Positions 51,788-60,086 of a DNA stretch of 64,000 nt are shown piece by piece (within the stretch, counting starts at the first letter, position 1; every line of letters begins with the position of its first letter). Under the pieces are notes generated by a model that worked only from the letters and a program-made list of their open reading frames with translations, did no database searches and had not been told where the DNA came from. The stretch covers positions 2,418,001-2,482,000 of the forward strand of contig NZ_CP133038.1 of NCBI RefSeq assembly GCF_033060595.1, written 5' to 3'. A program made the translations under genes and the position numbers. The stretch is from Pyramidobacter sp. YE332. Lineage in GTDB: Bacteria > Synergistota > Synergistia > Synergistales > Dethiosulfovibrionaceae.

Positions 51788-52633
51788 ATGAGAGACTGTC
51801 TTCGCGGCGCTTACGAGATGCACGTCCACACTTCGCCCGACGTGACGGCACGCAAATGCAGCGATCTCGAACTGGCGCGGCGCTTTCGCGACGCCGGGCT
51901 GGCGGGGGCTCTGATCAAATGCCACTACGCCGACACGGCGGCTCGCGCGGCGCTGCTGAACGAGCAATTTGCGCAACTGCATTTCGCCGGCGGCGTGACG
52001 CTGAACAATTCAGTCGGCGGGCTCAATCCCGAAGCAGTCGCCGCCAGCGACAAGATGGGCGGCCGAATCGTCTGGTTCCCGACGATGGACTCGCGCAGCT
52101 ATCAGGAATTCCGCAAGCAAAACGGAACGCCCGGCGCGGATCCGAGCAGGTGCATTGACGTCCTTGACGGTCGGGGAAACTTGGTTCCCGAAGCGCTCGC
52201 GGTGCTGGAAACGGCGAAACGCTGCGGGATGCTGGTCGGCACGGGGCATGTCAGCGCCGCGGAAGGACTGGCGCTGGCACGCGCCGGCGCAAAGACGGGC
52301 TGTCAGGTGATCCTGACGCACGCCGACAATCCTGCCGACGTTTACACAACGGACCAGCAGCGCGAGGCCGCGGCGCTGGGGGCGATCGTCGAACATTGTT
52401 ACTTCACGACCTATTACAAACGCACGCCCATCGAGACGATCGCCGCGCAGATCCGGGCCGTAGGCGTGGAACGGGTGATCCTTTCCACCGATTTCGGGCA
52501 ACCGCAATCGCCCTACTCCGACGAGGGACTTTTACAATACGCGAATCTGCTCGCGGCGCAGGGCTTCAACGACGCCGAACTGGGCATGATGTTCCGCGAC
52601 ACGCCGGCTCGCCTGCTCGGCTTTGAACGCTGA
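51788..52633 (+). CDS. DUF6282 family amidohydrolase-like protein
   Basis: The 281-residue protein looks like a metal-dependent hydrolase of the amidohydrolase/PHP type: YEMHVHTSPD supplies the His-x-His metal motif, LVGTGHVSAAEG and ILTHADNPAD supply further His, and ILSTDFGQPQSP supplies the late Asp. Such proteins split lactone or amide bonds. CTGGAGG precedes the ATG. It likely acts on the same carboxylate-type compound as the genes upstream, but this is inferred from position only. Confidence 0.8.
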   Translation: MRDCLRGAYEMHVHTSPDVTARKCSDLELARRFRDAGLAGALIKCHYADTAARAALLNEQFAQLHFAGGVTLNNSVGGLNPEAVAASDKMGGRIVWFPTMDSRSYQEFRKQNGTPGADPSRCIDVLDGRGNLVPEALAVLETAKRCGMLVGTGHVSAAEGLALARAGAKTGCQVILTHADNPADVYTTDQQREAAALGAIVEHCYFTTYYKRTPIETIAAQIRAVGVERVILSTDFGQPQSPYSDEGLLQYANLLAAQGFNDAELGMMFRDTPARLLGFER

Positions 52634-52663
52634 GCCATAAAAAACGCGGCGCGCCACGAAAAA

Positions 52664-52716
52664 CGGGAGCCTGTCCCTTGCTCTTTGAGCAGGGTTCAGG
52701 CTCCCGTTCTTTTACA
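52664..52716 (+). terminator. Terminator of the carboxylate cluster
   Basis: AACGGGAGCCTGTCCC pairs with GGTTCAGGCTCCCGTT and is followed by CTTTTAC. Confidence 0.8.
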
Positions 52717-52722
52717 GCGGCG

Positions 52723-52886
52723 CTCATACTATTTCTTGATAAAAAGCACTAACATAGTTTCAAGACGCTGCGGGGGAGTTCAGTCGCTCGAACTACCTCG
52801 ACTGCTGCGCAGTCTGCGCAGCTCGCTTTGTGAATCTTCCTCGCAACGCCCTTGGGTTCAGCCTTTTAATTGAGAAATAGTATCAG
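52723..52886 (+). repeat. Dispersed inverted-repeat element, copy B (longest)
   Basis: The 164-bp element begins CTCATACTATTTCTTGAT and ends, in reverse complement, with CTGATACTATTTCTCAAT. These are near-perfect terminal inverted repeats with ATACTATTTCT identical on both ends. The middle carries an internal hairpin GCTGCGCA/TGCGCAGC. Blocks shared with the other copies are CATAGTTT, GTGAATCTTCCTCG and TTTTAATTGAGAAA. The right end overlaps the stop of the next gene by four bases. Confidence 0.7.
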
Positions 52887-53494
52887 TCGCGCACGGTCGC
52901 TTTGCCGACTTTGGGCATCTTTTCGACCGTGATGGCCTCGATGTAGTAAAAAGGCTCCATCGTGTCCTTTTCGAAGACGGAGGGCACGCTGCCCTCGCGC
53001 AGGATACCGCGCACCTTGACCCATGACTTTTCGGACTGGAGCGCCGACAGGTCGCGGTCGTACTTGAACTCGAAGTTCACGTATCCGCCCGTGCAGAACG
53101 GGCAGATCGGCCCTTTGCGCCCCACGTAGGTGAAGCCGTCGAAGTCCATGTAAAAGCCCTCGATCTCCACCGACTTGCCCGCGTATTTGTCGAAGTTCAG
53201 GAACCAGTCGTTGATCTGGGTCATGTAGAGGCGGTTGCCGACGACGATGTCGATTTTACGCGGATCGAAGGCGGCGCGGTCCTTCTCGATGTCGTGAGGA
53301 TAGTTGTAAAGCGAGATGTCCGGCCCCTCGAGGATCAGCATCCCCGCCTGGGCGTCGATCTCCGCCAGATAGTCCTCCAGCTTCTCCGCCTCCTCTTCCG
53401 GCAGAGGCACGGCGGCGAAAAGAGCCGGCGCGAGCAGCGCCAGCAGAAACGCCCCAAACGCGCTTTTTCCTCTGAATTTCATCATTTCTTTCAT
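52883..53494 (-). CDS. Secreted protein with a COG3689/DUF1980-like domain
   Basis: The 203-residue protein has a signal peptide (AFGAFLLALLAPALFA) and a beta-rich domain with YAGKSVEIEGFYM, the GPICPFCTGGYVNFEF cysteine motif and EKSWVKVRGIL. This resembles the C-terminal part of YcgQ/TIGR03943 proteins, which are linked to zinc homeostasis. It follows znuB by 22 bases on the same strand, so it is probably the last gene of the zinc operon and may act as an external metal chaperone. Confidence 0.6.
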   Translation of the reverse strand: MKEMMKFRGKSAFGAFLLALLAPALFAAVPLPEEEAEKLEDYLAEIDAQAGMLILEGPDISLYNYPHDIEKDRAAFDPRKIDIVVGNRLYMTQINDWFLNFDKYAGKSVEIEGFYMDFDGFTYVGRKGPICPFCTGGYVNFEFKYDRDLSALQSEKSWVKVRGILREGSVPSVFEKDTMEPFYYIEAITVEKMPKVGKATVRD

Positions 53495-53516
53495 CGTCCT
53501 TTTCAGCCCGCCTGCG

Positions 53517-54347
53517 TCACTGCGGCCGCCGGAACCCGTGAAAGTGCGAGCCGGCGACGGCGGCGGCGAAAAGCGCCATATTGACGATCACGATGCACGA
53601 TCCGGTGGGAATCGAATACAGATAGGAAAGGAACATGCCCGTGAAAAAACAGCCGACCGAGATCGCCGCCGACAGCAGCACCGTGCTCCTGAAACGGCGG
53701 CAGATCCGCATCGCCGTCAACGACGGGAAAACGATCAGGCTGGAGATCAGCAGCGTCCCCATCATGCGCATTCCCAAAACGACCGTTACGGACGTGAGCA
53801 GGGCGATGATCATGTTGTAGCGCCCTGTATGGATCCCCGCCGCCTGCGCGAACGTCTCGTCGAAGGTGACGGCGAAGATGCGGTTGTAGAACAAGACGTA
53901 GAGCAACAGCACCGCGCAGCTCAGCGCCGCCGAGAGGATCACGTCGGAACGGCTCATGGCGAGAATGCTGCCGAACATGTAATTGCACACGTCCACGTTC
54001 ATTCCCGTCGAAAGCGAGACCGCCGCCACGCCGACCGCCAGCGCGCCGCTGCACAGCACGGCCGTCGCCGAATCGCCGCGGATCCGCGAACTGCTCTTGA
54101 TCTGCAGCAGCAGGAAGGCCGCCACAATGCAGGCGGGAATCGCCAGGCTCAGCGGCGCGAGGTCGAGCGCTTTCGCCAGGGCCAGCGCCGCGAAGGCCAC
54201 GTGAGCCAGACCGTCGCCGATCATCGAATAACGCTTCAGGACCAGGCTGGTCCCCAGCAGCGAAGCGCAGAGCGAGACCAGGCAGCCGACGATCAGCGCG
54301 TTGACCACGAAAGGATAGGACAGCATCTGCAAAAGTTCGTTCAGCAT
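53517..54347 (-). CDS. znuB: Zinc/manganese ABC transporter permease (ZnuB-like)
   Basis: The 276-residue membrane protein of the ABC-3 family has about eight hydrophobic segments, with CLVSLCASLLGTSLVLKRYSM and IGDGLAHVAFAALAL near the N-terminus and RMMGTLLISSLIVFPSLTAM, all typical. It overlaps the ATPase gene by seven bases. The His-rich binding protein and the COG3689-like neighbour favour zinc over manganese. Confidence 0.92.
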   Translation of the reverse strand: MLNELLQMLSYPFVVNALIVGCLVSLCASLLGTSLVLKRYSMIGDGLAHVAFAALALAKALDLAPLSLAIPACIVAAFLLLQIKSSSRIRGDSATAVLCSGALAVGVAAVSLSTGMNVDVCNYMFGSILAMSRSDVILSAALSCAVLLLYVLFYNRIFAVTFDETFAQAAGIHTGRYNMIIALLTSVTVVLGMRMMGTLLISSLIVFPSLTAMRICRRFRSTVLLSAAISVGCFFTGMFLSYLYSIPTGSCIVIVNMALFAAAVAGSHFHGFRRPQ

Positions 54348-55096
54348 AACTTCGCCCCGCCCTCTTCCGCAGCCGCACCGCTCAAGACGCGGAACGGGCC
54401 GCCGTCGATAAAACGGCGGCCGGCCGCGCTTTGCGAGTATTCCTCAACGGAGCCGAAAAACAGCTGGCGGCCGTTGAGATGAAGGATCTGCCGGGCGCAG
54501 CGCAGGGCGCTCCGCACGTCGTGAGTGATCATGACGATCGTCATGCCCTGCTCGCGGTTCAGCTCGTTCAGGATCTGGTACATTTCGTCCTGCATGCGGG
54601 GATCCAGCCCCGCCGCCGGTTCGTCCAGCAGCAGGAGCGAACGCGTGGCGCACAGGGCCCGGGCCAACAGCACCCGGCGCTGCTGGCCGCCGGAAAGATC
54701 GCGGAAACATTTCTTTCTGAAATCCTGCATCCGCACCAGCCGCAGCTTCGCCTCGGCTTCCCGACGGTCGCCCTTGCCGAAAAAGGGACGCAGGCCGCAG
54801 CGCCGCAGCTGGCCCGACAACACCACTTCCTCGACGCTGGCGGGAAAGTCTTTCTGCACCGCCGTCTGTTGGGGAAGATATCCGATGCCTCCCATGCGCG
54901 CCTCTGCGCCAACTTCCACAGAACCGCCGACCGGCTTGACGAGGCCCAGCAGTCCCTGCATCAGCGTGCTCTTGCCGGCTCCGTTTTCGCCGACGATGCA
55001 AAGGTAGCCGCCGGAGGAGACCTCAAAGCTGACGTCCTCCAGGACCTTCCTGCCGTCGTAGGCGAAGCTCGCATTACGGCACGCGAGGAGGCTCAT
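54341..55096 (-). CDS. znuC: Zinc ABC transporter ATPase (ZnuC-like)
   Basis: The 251-residue ATPase has Walker A GENGAGKST, signature LSGGQQRRVLLARAL, Walker B SLLLLDEPAAGLD and switch His in MITHD. Its start is one base from the end of znuA and its end overlaps znuB, so the three are translated together. It energises metal uptake from the cytoplasmic face. Confidence 0.93.
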   Translation of the reverse strand: MSLLACRNASFAYDGRKVLEDVSFEVSSGGYLCIVGENGAGKSTLMQGLLGLVKPVGGSVEVGAEARMGGIGYLPQQTAVQKDFPASVEEVVLSGQLRRCGLRPFFGKGDRREAEAKLRLVRMQDFRKKCFRDLSGGQQRRVLLARALCATRSLLLLDEPAAGLDPRMQDEMYQILNELNREQGMTIVMITHDVRSALRCARQILHLNGRQLFFGSVEEYSQSAAGRRFIDGGPFRVLSGAAAEEGGAKLC

Positions 55097-55097
55097 T

Positions 55098-56134
55098 TTA
55101 GTTCAGCGCCTCTTTGAGGACGTTCAGATTGTGGCGCATCAGGTCGAGGTAGGTGATCCCCTTTTCGAAATCCTCGGCGCTGACGTTGTGCACCGCGTTC
55201 AGCAGCCGCACCTGGGCGCCCGTGGCGTCGGCGATGGCGCGGGCCATCTGGCCGTTCGACAGCTCGATGTGGAACACGACGGGGATCCCGTCCTGCTTCA
55301 CCTTGTCGATCAGGAAAGCAACCGTCTCGGGATTCGGTTCCGTCTCGGTCGAGCAGCCGGGGAACGCAGCGTAGTACTTCAGGCCAAATTCGCGGCAGAA
55401 GTACAGGAAGGGGAAGCGGTCACCGACGATGATCTCGCGGCGCTTCGAGCCCTCGATCAATTTGCGGAAATCATCGTCAAGCCGGCGCAACTGCTCAAGA
55501 TACACGGCGGCGCGGCTGGCGTACTGGCCCCTGTTCCCGGGATCCAGCTCAGCAACCACTTCGCTGAGCTTCTTCACGATCTGGATCGCGTTTTCGGGCG
55601 CCGTCCACACGTGCTCGTCCAGCTCCGGCTCCTCGCCGTCGTGGTGATGATGCCCCTCTTCCTTGGCGTCATGATCGTGCCCGTGGTCACAGTCGGGACC
55701 GTGGTCATGGTGAGCATGACCGTGATCATTGCCGCCGTCGTGGTCGTGATCGTGCTGCATGCCCTCGACGATCTCCTCCGGAACCGTCTTCACCAAGTCC
55801 ATCAGCTTCACGACGCGGGGCCTTTGCCCTTGTCGAAAGAGGCCAGCACCTTGTCGACCCAGGCATCGGAATCGCCGCCGACGTAAACGAACAGCCCGCA
55901 GTTCTGCAGGTCGAGAATGTCTTTTACCGTCGGGTCGAAGCTGTGGCTTTCCATGCCCGGGCGCAGCAGCATCTTCACGTTGGCCAGGTCGCCCGTGATC
56001 TGACGGACGAAATCGTACTCGGCAAAGTTGGAACAAATGACGCTGAGCTTTTCAGCGTCCGCCGCCGGAGCGGCAAAAGCGGCGCCGCAAGCGAAAACCA
56101 TCGCGGCACACAGAGCGAAAAATTTTTTCTTCAT
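55098..56134 (-). pseudogene. znuA: Zinc ABC transporter binding protein ZnuA-like, frameshifted
   Basis: The first frame (56134-55808) has a signal peptide (FALCAAMVFACGAAFA), NFAEYDFVRQITGD and GMESHSFDPTVKDI, which carries a metal-ligand His. The second frame resumes at about 55822 as RPRVVKLMDLVKTVPEEI. It carries a long His/Asp-rich loop (about 25 His) typical of ZnuA, then DEHVWTAPENA, GDRFPFLYFCREFGL and ETEPNPETV. The frames meet at GGCCCC (55817-55822) and one added base would join them. It could be a sequencing error, since the operon is otherwise complete. Confidence 0.88.
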
Positions 56135-56207
56135 CTAAGGGATCTCTCCAATTCTATTCAAAAATTCGACTTGCAAACCGACACGCGCATGAAAAAACGC
56201 GCGCCGT

Positions 56208-56503
56208 CTAATTGGAGAGCTTGACCTTCAGAGCCACCAGCGTCACATTTTCGCGCCGGAGACTCTTCCTCTGCGCGGAAGCGCAGGCCGCACCGACATA
56301 CCGCGCGGCGTAAAAGTACGCGCCCGCCACGCCGACGGCGAAGCCCGCCAGCGCCTTGACGCACTCGTCCATCTGCGCGCAGATGGGACAGCCGTGCCCG
56401 TGGCAGTCGTGAACGGCCTCGATGAACAGATACGCCACCGAACAGAGCACCGAAAGGGCCAGGAAAAGACAGACCACGAGGTTCAATATTCTTTTTTCTT
56501 CAT
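56208..56503 (-). CDS. Small Cys/His membrane protein at the head of the zinc operon, start possibly frameshifted
   Basis: The frame gives one N-terminal membrane segment (LVVCLFLALSVLCSVAYLF), the motif HDCHGHGCPICAQMDEC and a second hydrophobic stretch. Similar small proteins accompany zinc transport genes in some anaerobes. The only in-frame start is TTG 56486. However, ATG 56503 leads into AAGAAAAAAG and stops after six codons; one more A would give MKKKRILNLVVC in frame. A single missing base in the A-run is therefore likely. It precedes znuA by 73 bases. Confidence 0.6.
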
Positions 56504-56585
56504 GCCTGCCTCTCCTCCAGTCCGAAAAAATCGCCGTCCATACTGCCGCCGGCGGCTCCGGGCATTCGTCCAGCCCTTATTTTTC

Positions 56586-56614
56586 ATTATACAGAGCGGT
56601 ATTAGCACTGTCAA
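56586..56614 (-). promoter_or_regulatory. Consensus promoter of the zinc operon
   Basis: The minus strand shows TTGACA (56614-56609), 17 bases, TATAAT (56591-56586): a perfect sigma-70 promoter about 83 bases before the first gene. Such a strong promoter should need a repressor, but no Zur box is obvious. Confidence 0.8.
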
Positions 56615-56835
56615 ACTCGCTTGTTTCACATGATACGGCAGGCCGCCCCGCACGCTGCCTTCGGCACGGCGCCGGCCGATAAAAAACGCGCGGCAAAAGA
56701 GCGAAACACGCGGCTCTTCATCGTGCGTCGGTTAAATTATAACACCGCGGTCAACTTGCTTTCCGCGAAAACAACAAAAACAAAACGCGAAATGGCGGCG
56801 GCTCTCGTCTATAATGGAACGGCGAGGTGACGATC

Positions 56836-58212
56836 ATGCCCTACAATTCCTTCGACGACTATCCGATGAGCTGGCGGCCGAAGCTGGACCGCAGCGAACG
56901 CGCGCTCTATCTGACGCTGGCGCGCACGCTCGAGGAGGATATCGCGTCGGGCGCGCTCAAGCCCGGCACGCGTCTGCCGCCGCAGCGCGAACTGGCCGAC
57001 TTTCTCGACGTCAACGTCAGTACCGTGGCCAAAGCCTTCAAGCTCTGCGAGCTCAAGGGGCTGCTCACCGCCACCGTCGGCAGCGGCACGTTCGTGGCGT
57101 ACAGCGCGCTCACCGACAAACGGTTTCTCGAACGCGCCGAAGGAGCGCACGTTATCGACATGGGCAGCGTCCAGCCGGAGGATTCTGCCAACGCCGCGCT
57201 GCTGGAGATGGCCCGCTCGCTCTTCCGCAGCGACGAGGCCGCCGCGCTGTTCAGCTTCCACGCCCAGGGCGAGGACGAGTGGCAGAAGGACGCCGCCGTT
57301 ACGTTCATGCGCCTGTGCGGACATGAGGCGCACCGCGAGCAGATCCTGTTTGCCAACGGCGCCCAGAACGCGATCTCGGCCATCTTCGCCTCGCTGTTCC
57401 GCCGCGGCGAAAAGATCGCCGTGGACGACCACACTTATCCCGGCGTCAAGTCGGCCGCCGCCATGTTCGGCGTCAAACTCGTCCCCGTCAGGAGCGGCGA
57501 TGAGGGCATGGAACCGGCCGACCTCGAACGTCTTTGCCGCAGCGAAAAGATCCACGGCGTCTACCTGATCTCCGCCTGCCACAACCCCACCACTGCCACG
57601 CTCCCGGAAGACCGCCGCCGCGAGATCGCCGCCGTTTTGCGCGCCCACGACGCGCTGCTGATCGAGGACGGCACCAACCAGCTCATGCAGCGCGGCGTGC
57701 CCTCCGTGTCGAGTTTCGCGCCGGAGCGCAGCCTCTACATCGCCACGATGTCGAAAGTGATCGCTCCGGGGCTGCGCGCCGCCTGCGTGGCCGTGCCCGA
57801 CGCCTGCAAAGAGGCCGTCGCCGGCGCGCTGTACAGCCTCAACGTCGGCGTCGTGCCGATGATGGCCGAACTGGCGGCCCGCGTCATCGCCTCCGGCCAG
57901 TTCGAGCGTATCATCGCCGCGCACCGGCGGCACACCGGCGAGCGCAGCCGTCTCGTGCGCGCGATTTTGCCCGACGCGACATGCCGCGGCGGCGACGCCG
58001 ACATCTTCCGTTGGCTGACGCTGCCCGAACGCTTCGCGAGCGTCCAGTTCGAGCAGGCGGCCCTGGCGCGGGGCGTCCGCGTCGCCGCCGCCGAACGCTT
58101 CGCCGTCGGCAAAACGCCGCCCGCCCGCGCCGTGCGTGTCGCCTTCTGCACGCCGCCGCGCGACCAACTCGAAAAAGGGCTGCGCGTCCTTGCCGAATTG
58201 ATCGCCGATTAG
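56836..58212 (+). CDS. MocR-type regulator (GntR HTH plus aminotransferase domain)
   Basis: The 458-residue protein joins an N-terminal GntR winged helix (LARTLEEDIASGALKPGTRL, PPQRELADFLDVNVSTVAKA) to a fold-type I PLP domain, with the PLP Lys in IATMSKVIAPGLR and the NPTTATLP loop. MocR regulators often control vitamin B6, GABA or amino-acid genes, and the target here is unknown. I start at ATG 56836, which GAGGTG precedes at proper distance; GTG 56827 is the alternative. It diverges from the zinc operon. Confidence 0.9.
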   Translation: MPYNSFDDYPMSWRPKLDRSERALYLTLARTLEEDIASGALKPGTRLPPQRELADFLDVNVSTVAKAFKLCELKGLLTATVGSGTFVAYSALTDKRFLERAEGAHVIDMGSVQPEDSANAALLEMARSLFRSDEAAALFSFHAQGEDEWQKDAAVTFMRLCGHEAHREQILFANGAQNAISAIFASLFRRGEKIAVDDHTYPGVKSAAAMFGVKLVPVRSGDEGMEPADLERLCRSEKIHGVYLISACHNPTTATLPEDRRREIAAVLRAHDALLIEDGTNQLMQRGVPSVSSFAPERSLYIATMSKVIAPGLRAACVAVPDACKEAVAGALYSLNVGVVPMMAELAARVIASGQFERIIAAHRRHTGERSRLVRAILPDATCRGGDADIFRWLTLPERFASVQFEQAALARGVRVAAAERFAVGKTPPARAVRVAFCTPPRDQLEKGLRVLAELIAD

Positions 58213-58233
58213 CCGTCCAAAAACAAAAGCGTT

Positions 58234-58271
58234 TGCCATGCAATTTTATTATTGCATGGCGATTTTTTTGT
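58234..58271 (+). terminator. Terminator of the mocR-type gene
   Basis: GCCATGCAAT pairs with ATTGCATGGC around TTTATT and is followed by GATTTTTTTG. Confidence 0.85.
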
Positions 58272-58358
58272 TCTATAATACGTTCTGCAACGAAAGACCG
58301 TTTCCGCGCCGGCGGCGCGGAAAAAGGGATCCAGCCGCCGACTGTCGTGCGATGAAAA

Positions 58359-58374
58359 TGTTCCACGTGGAACA
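58359..58374. promoter_or_regulatory. parS-like ParB binding site 4
   Basis: TGTTCCACGTGGAACA sits here within a longer perfect palindrome (58351-58382, arms GATGAAAA/TTTTCATC). It lies in the leader between the mocR-type terminator and the binding-protein gene. Confidence 0.85.
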
Positions 58375-58427
58375 TTTTCATCACACAGCGGCCGTCAACG
58401 CCGGTCATTTTCAAGGAGGCAATGAGG

Positions 58428-59180
58428 ATGAAATTTTTCGGGAAAACCGTCGCCGCGCTTGCAGCGCTCGTGATCGTGCCGCTGGCGGCCCGCGCCGATT
58501 TGCGCGTGGCCACCGCCAGCACCTACCCGCCCTACGAGTTCCTCAACGAAAAAGGCGAACTGGACGGCTTCGACAAAGATTTGATGGAAGAGATCGGCCG
58601 CCGTCTCGGCGAAAAGATCGTCTGGCTCGACACGGGCCATTACGACATGGTCATCCCCTCGCTGGTCACCGACCGCGCCGACGTCATCGCCGCCGGCATG
58701 AGCGCCACGCCCATCCGCGCCAAGCGCGTGCTCTTCTCCACTCCCTACGTGCCCACCATGGCCTCCTTCGTCACCGCGCCCAACGTCGCCGTGAAAAAGC
58801 TCGAAGACCTGCGCGGCCTGCGCGGCTGCGTGCCCGTCGGCACCACGCAGGACGTTTTTCTCACGCCGCTGGCGGGCAAACTGGGTTTTCAGATCAAGAA
58901 CTTCGCCAAGATCGAAGAGTGTCTATGGGACATCGTCACCGGCCGCAGCGACTTCACCCTCATGGACGTGCCCGTGGCCAACAAGATCCTCGAACTGCCC
59001 AGCTTCAAAGGCAAAGCCGTGCGCGGTTACACCTTCCAGCTCACCGGCGCCGGCAAAGCGCTGGCCGTCAACCTCGGCAACACCGCGCTGAAAAACGAAC
59101 TCGACGGCGCCATCGCCGCCATGGAAGCCGACGGCACCCTCCCCGCCCTGCGCAAGAAGTGGAAGCTGGGAAAAAAGTAA
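58428..59180 (+). CDS. Family 3 extracellular solute-binding protein (amino-acid type)
   Basis: The 250-residue product has a signal peptide (KTVAALAALVIVPLAARA), the SBP_bac_3 opening LRVATASTYPPYEFLNEKG, DGFDKDLMEEIGRRLG, and the hinge SATPIRAKRVLFSTPY. It should bind a polar amino acid for an ABC importer, but no permease or ATPase gene is adjacent, so it is an orphan receptor. AAGGAGG is eight bases before ATG 58428, which makes that start better than the ATG six bases upstream. Confidence 0.9.
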   Translation: MKFFGKTVAALAALVIVPLAARADLRVATASTYPPYEFLNEKGELDGFDKDLMEEIGRRLGEKIVWLDTGHYDMVIPSLVTDRADVIAAGMSATPIRAKRVLFSTPYVPTMASFVTAPNVAVKKLEDLRGLRGCVPVGTTQDVFLTPLAGKLGFQIKNFAKIEECLWDIVTGRSDFTLMDVPVANKILELPSFKGKAVRGYTFQLTGAGKALAVNLGNTALKNELDGAIAAMEADGTLPALRKKWKLGKK

Positions 59181-59210
59181 TCCGCGCGCCACAATCCGCT
59201 TTATAAAGAC

Positions 59211-59253
59211 CGAGTCCCCCGAACTGATGGAAGTTCGGGGGGCTCGATTTTCT
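59211..59253 (+). terminator. Terminator of the solute-binding protein gene
   Basis: CGAGTCCCCCGAAC pairs with GTTCGGGGGGCTCG and is followed by ATTTTC. Confidence 0.85.
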
Positions 59254-59296
59254 GGAGTAATCATTTCAATTCAGAATCCGGAATCAATCAGCAATA

Positions 59297-59324
59297 TTGA
59301 CATCACATGAGTATTGTTTACAAT
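59297..59324 (+). promoter_or_regulatory. Promoter of the RraA-nitrilase-TRAP operon
   Basis: TTGACA (59297-59302), 16 bases, TACAAT (59319-59324), 76 bases before the RraA-like start. Confidence 0.7.
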
Positions 59325-59400
59325 GTTATCTATTATCAGCGCAAGGCCGGTTCTTCTGTTCGCGTTCCGTTTATTCTCAATAAAAGGAGACGTACCGTCA

Positions 59401-60072
59401 ATGATCATCAATCCCAGCGTTGTCACTCTGTCCAATGAGGAACTTGCCGCCATCGAGGAGGCCGAACCGGCGACAATCGGGCACTTCCGCAATTTCGGCT
59501 TTAACACTGCGCCGCTTTTTATCTCCCTCCCGGGCAAAAGGTTTACCGGGCGCGCCGTGACCGTCAAGCTGGCGTCCAATGATTCCACCCTGCTGCACAA
59601 AGTCACCGAAATGGTCGGCCCCGGCGACGTGCTTGTGATCGACCGCGCCGGAGACCAGCAGTACGCCGCTTTGGGCGGAGTGGTTTCCTGGGCGCTGCAC
59701 ATCAGCGGTGTAGAAGGAGTCATCGTCGACGGAGCCGCCACCGACATCGAAGAGATCCGCGAGATGGGGCTGGTCGTATTGTATCGCCGTCTGTCAGCCA
59801 TCACCACGCGCCTGTTCGGTCTTGACGGCGAGATCAACACGACCGTCAGTTGCTGCGGCGTAACGGTCAATCCCGGCGACATCATCGTGGCCGACGAAAA
59901 CGGTTTCGTGGCGCTTCCCGCCGGCGAGGCCGCGGCTGTTTGCAAGAAAGCCATCGAGATTCAGAACGCCGAGCCCGGCAAAAAGGATCGCATTGCCAAG
60001 GGCGAACATATGGCCGACGTGACTCGCGCCGGCGCTCTGATCAAAGAATATTTCGAGAAAAACGCCAAATAA
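59401..60072 (+). CDS. RraA family protein, paralog 2
   Basis: The 223-residue protein has the RraA-like fold with EPATIGHFRNFGF, GRAVTVKLASNDSTLLHKV, GGVVSWALHISGVEGVIVDG and VNPGDIIVADENGFV. Compared with paralog 1 it has GGVVSWAL and DGAATD in place of GEVMAAYA and DGPMRD. The Glu and Arg expected near the metal site are thus not evident, and the reaction may differ. I start at ATG 59401, after AAAGGAG. It is followed within 14 bases by a nitrilase-family gene and then TRAP genes. Confidence 0.85.
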   Translation: MIINPSVVTLSNEELAAIEEAEPATIGHFRNFGFNTAPLFISLPGKRFTGRAVTVKLASNDSTLLHKVTEMVGPGDVLVIDRAGDQQYAALGGVVSWALHISGVEGVIVDGAATDIEEIREMGLVVLYRRLSAITTRLFGLDGEINTTVSCCGVTVNPGDIIVADENGFVALPAGEAAAVCKKAIEIQNAEPGKKDRIAKGEHMADVTRAGALIKEYFEKNAK

Positions 60073-60086
60073 GGAGAGAACCGACC

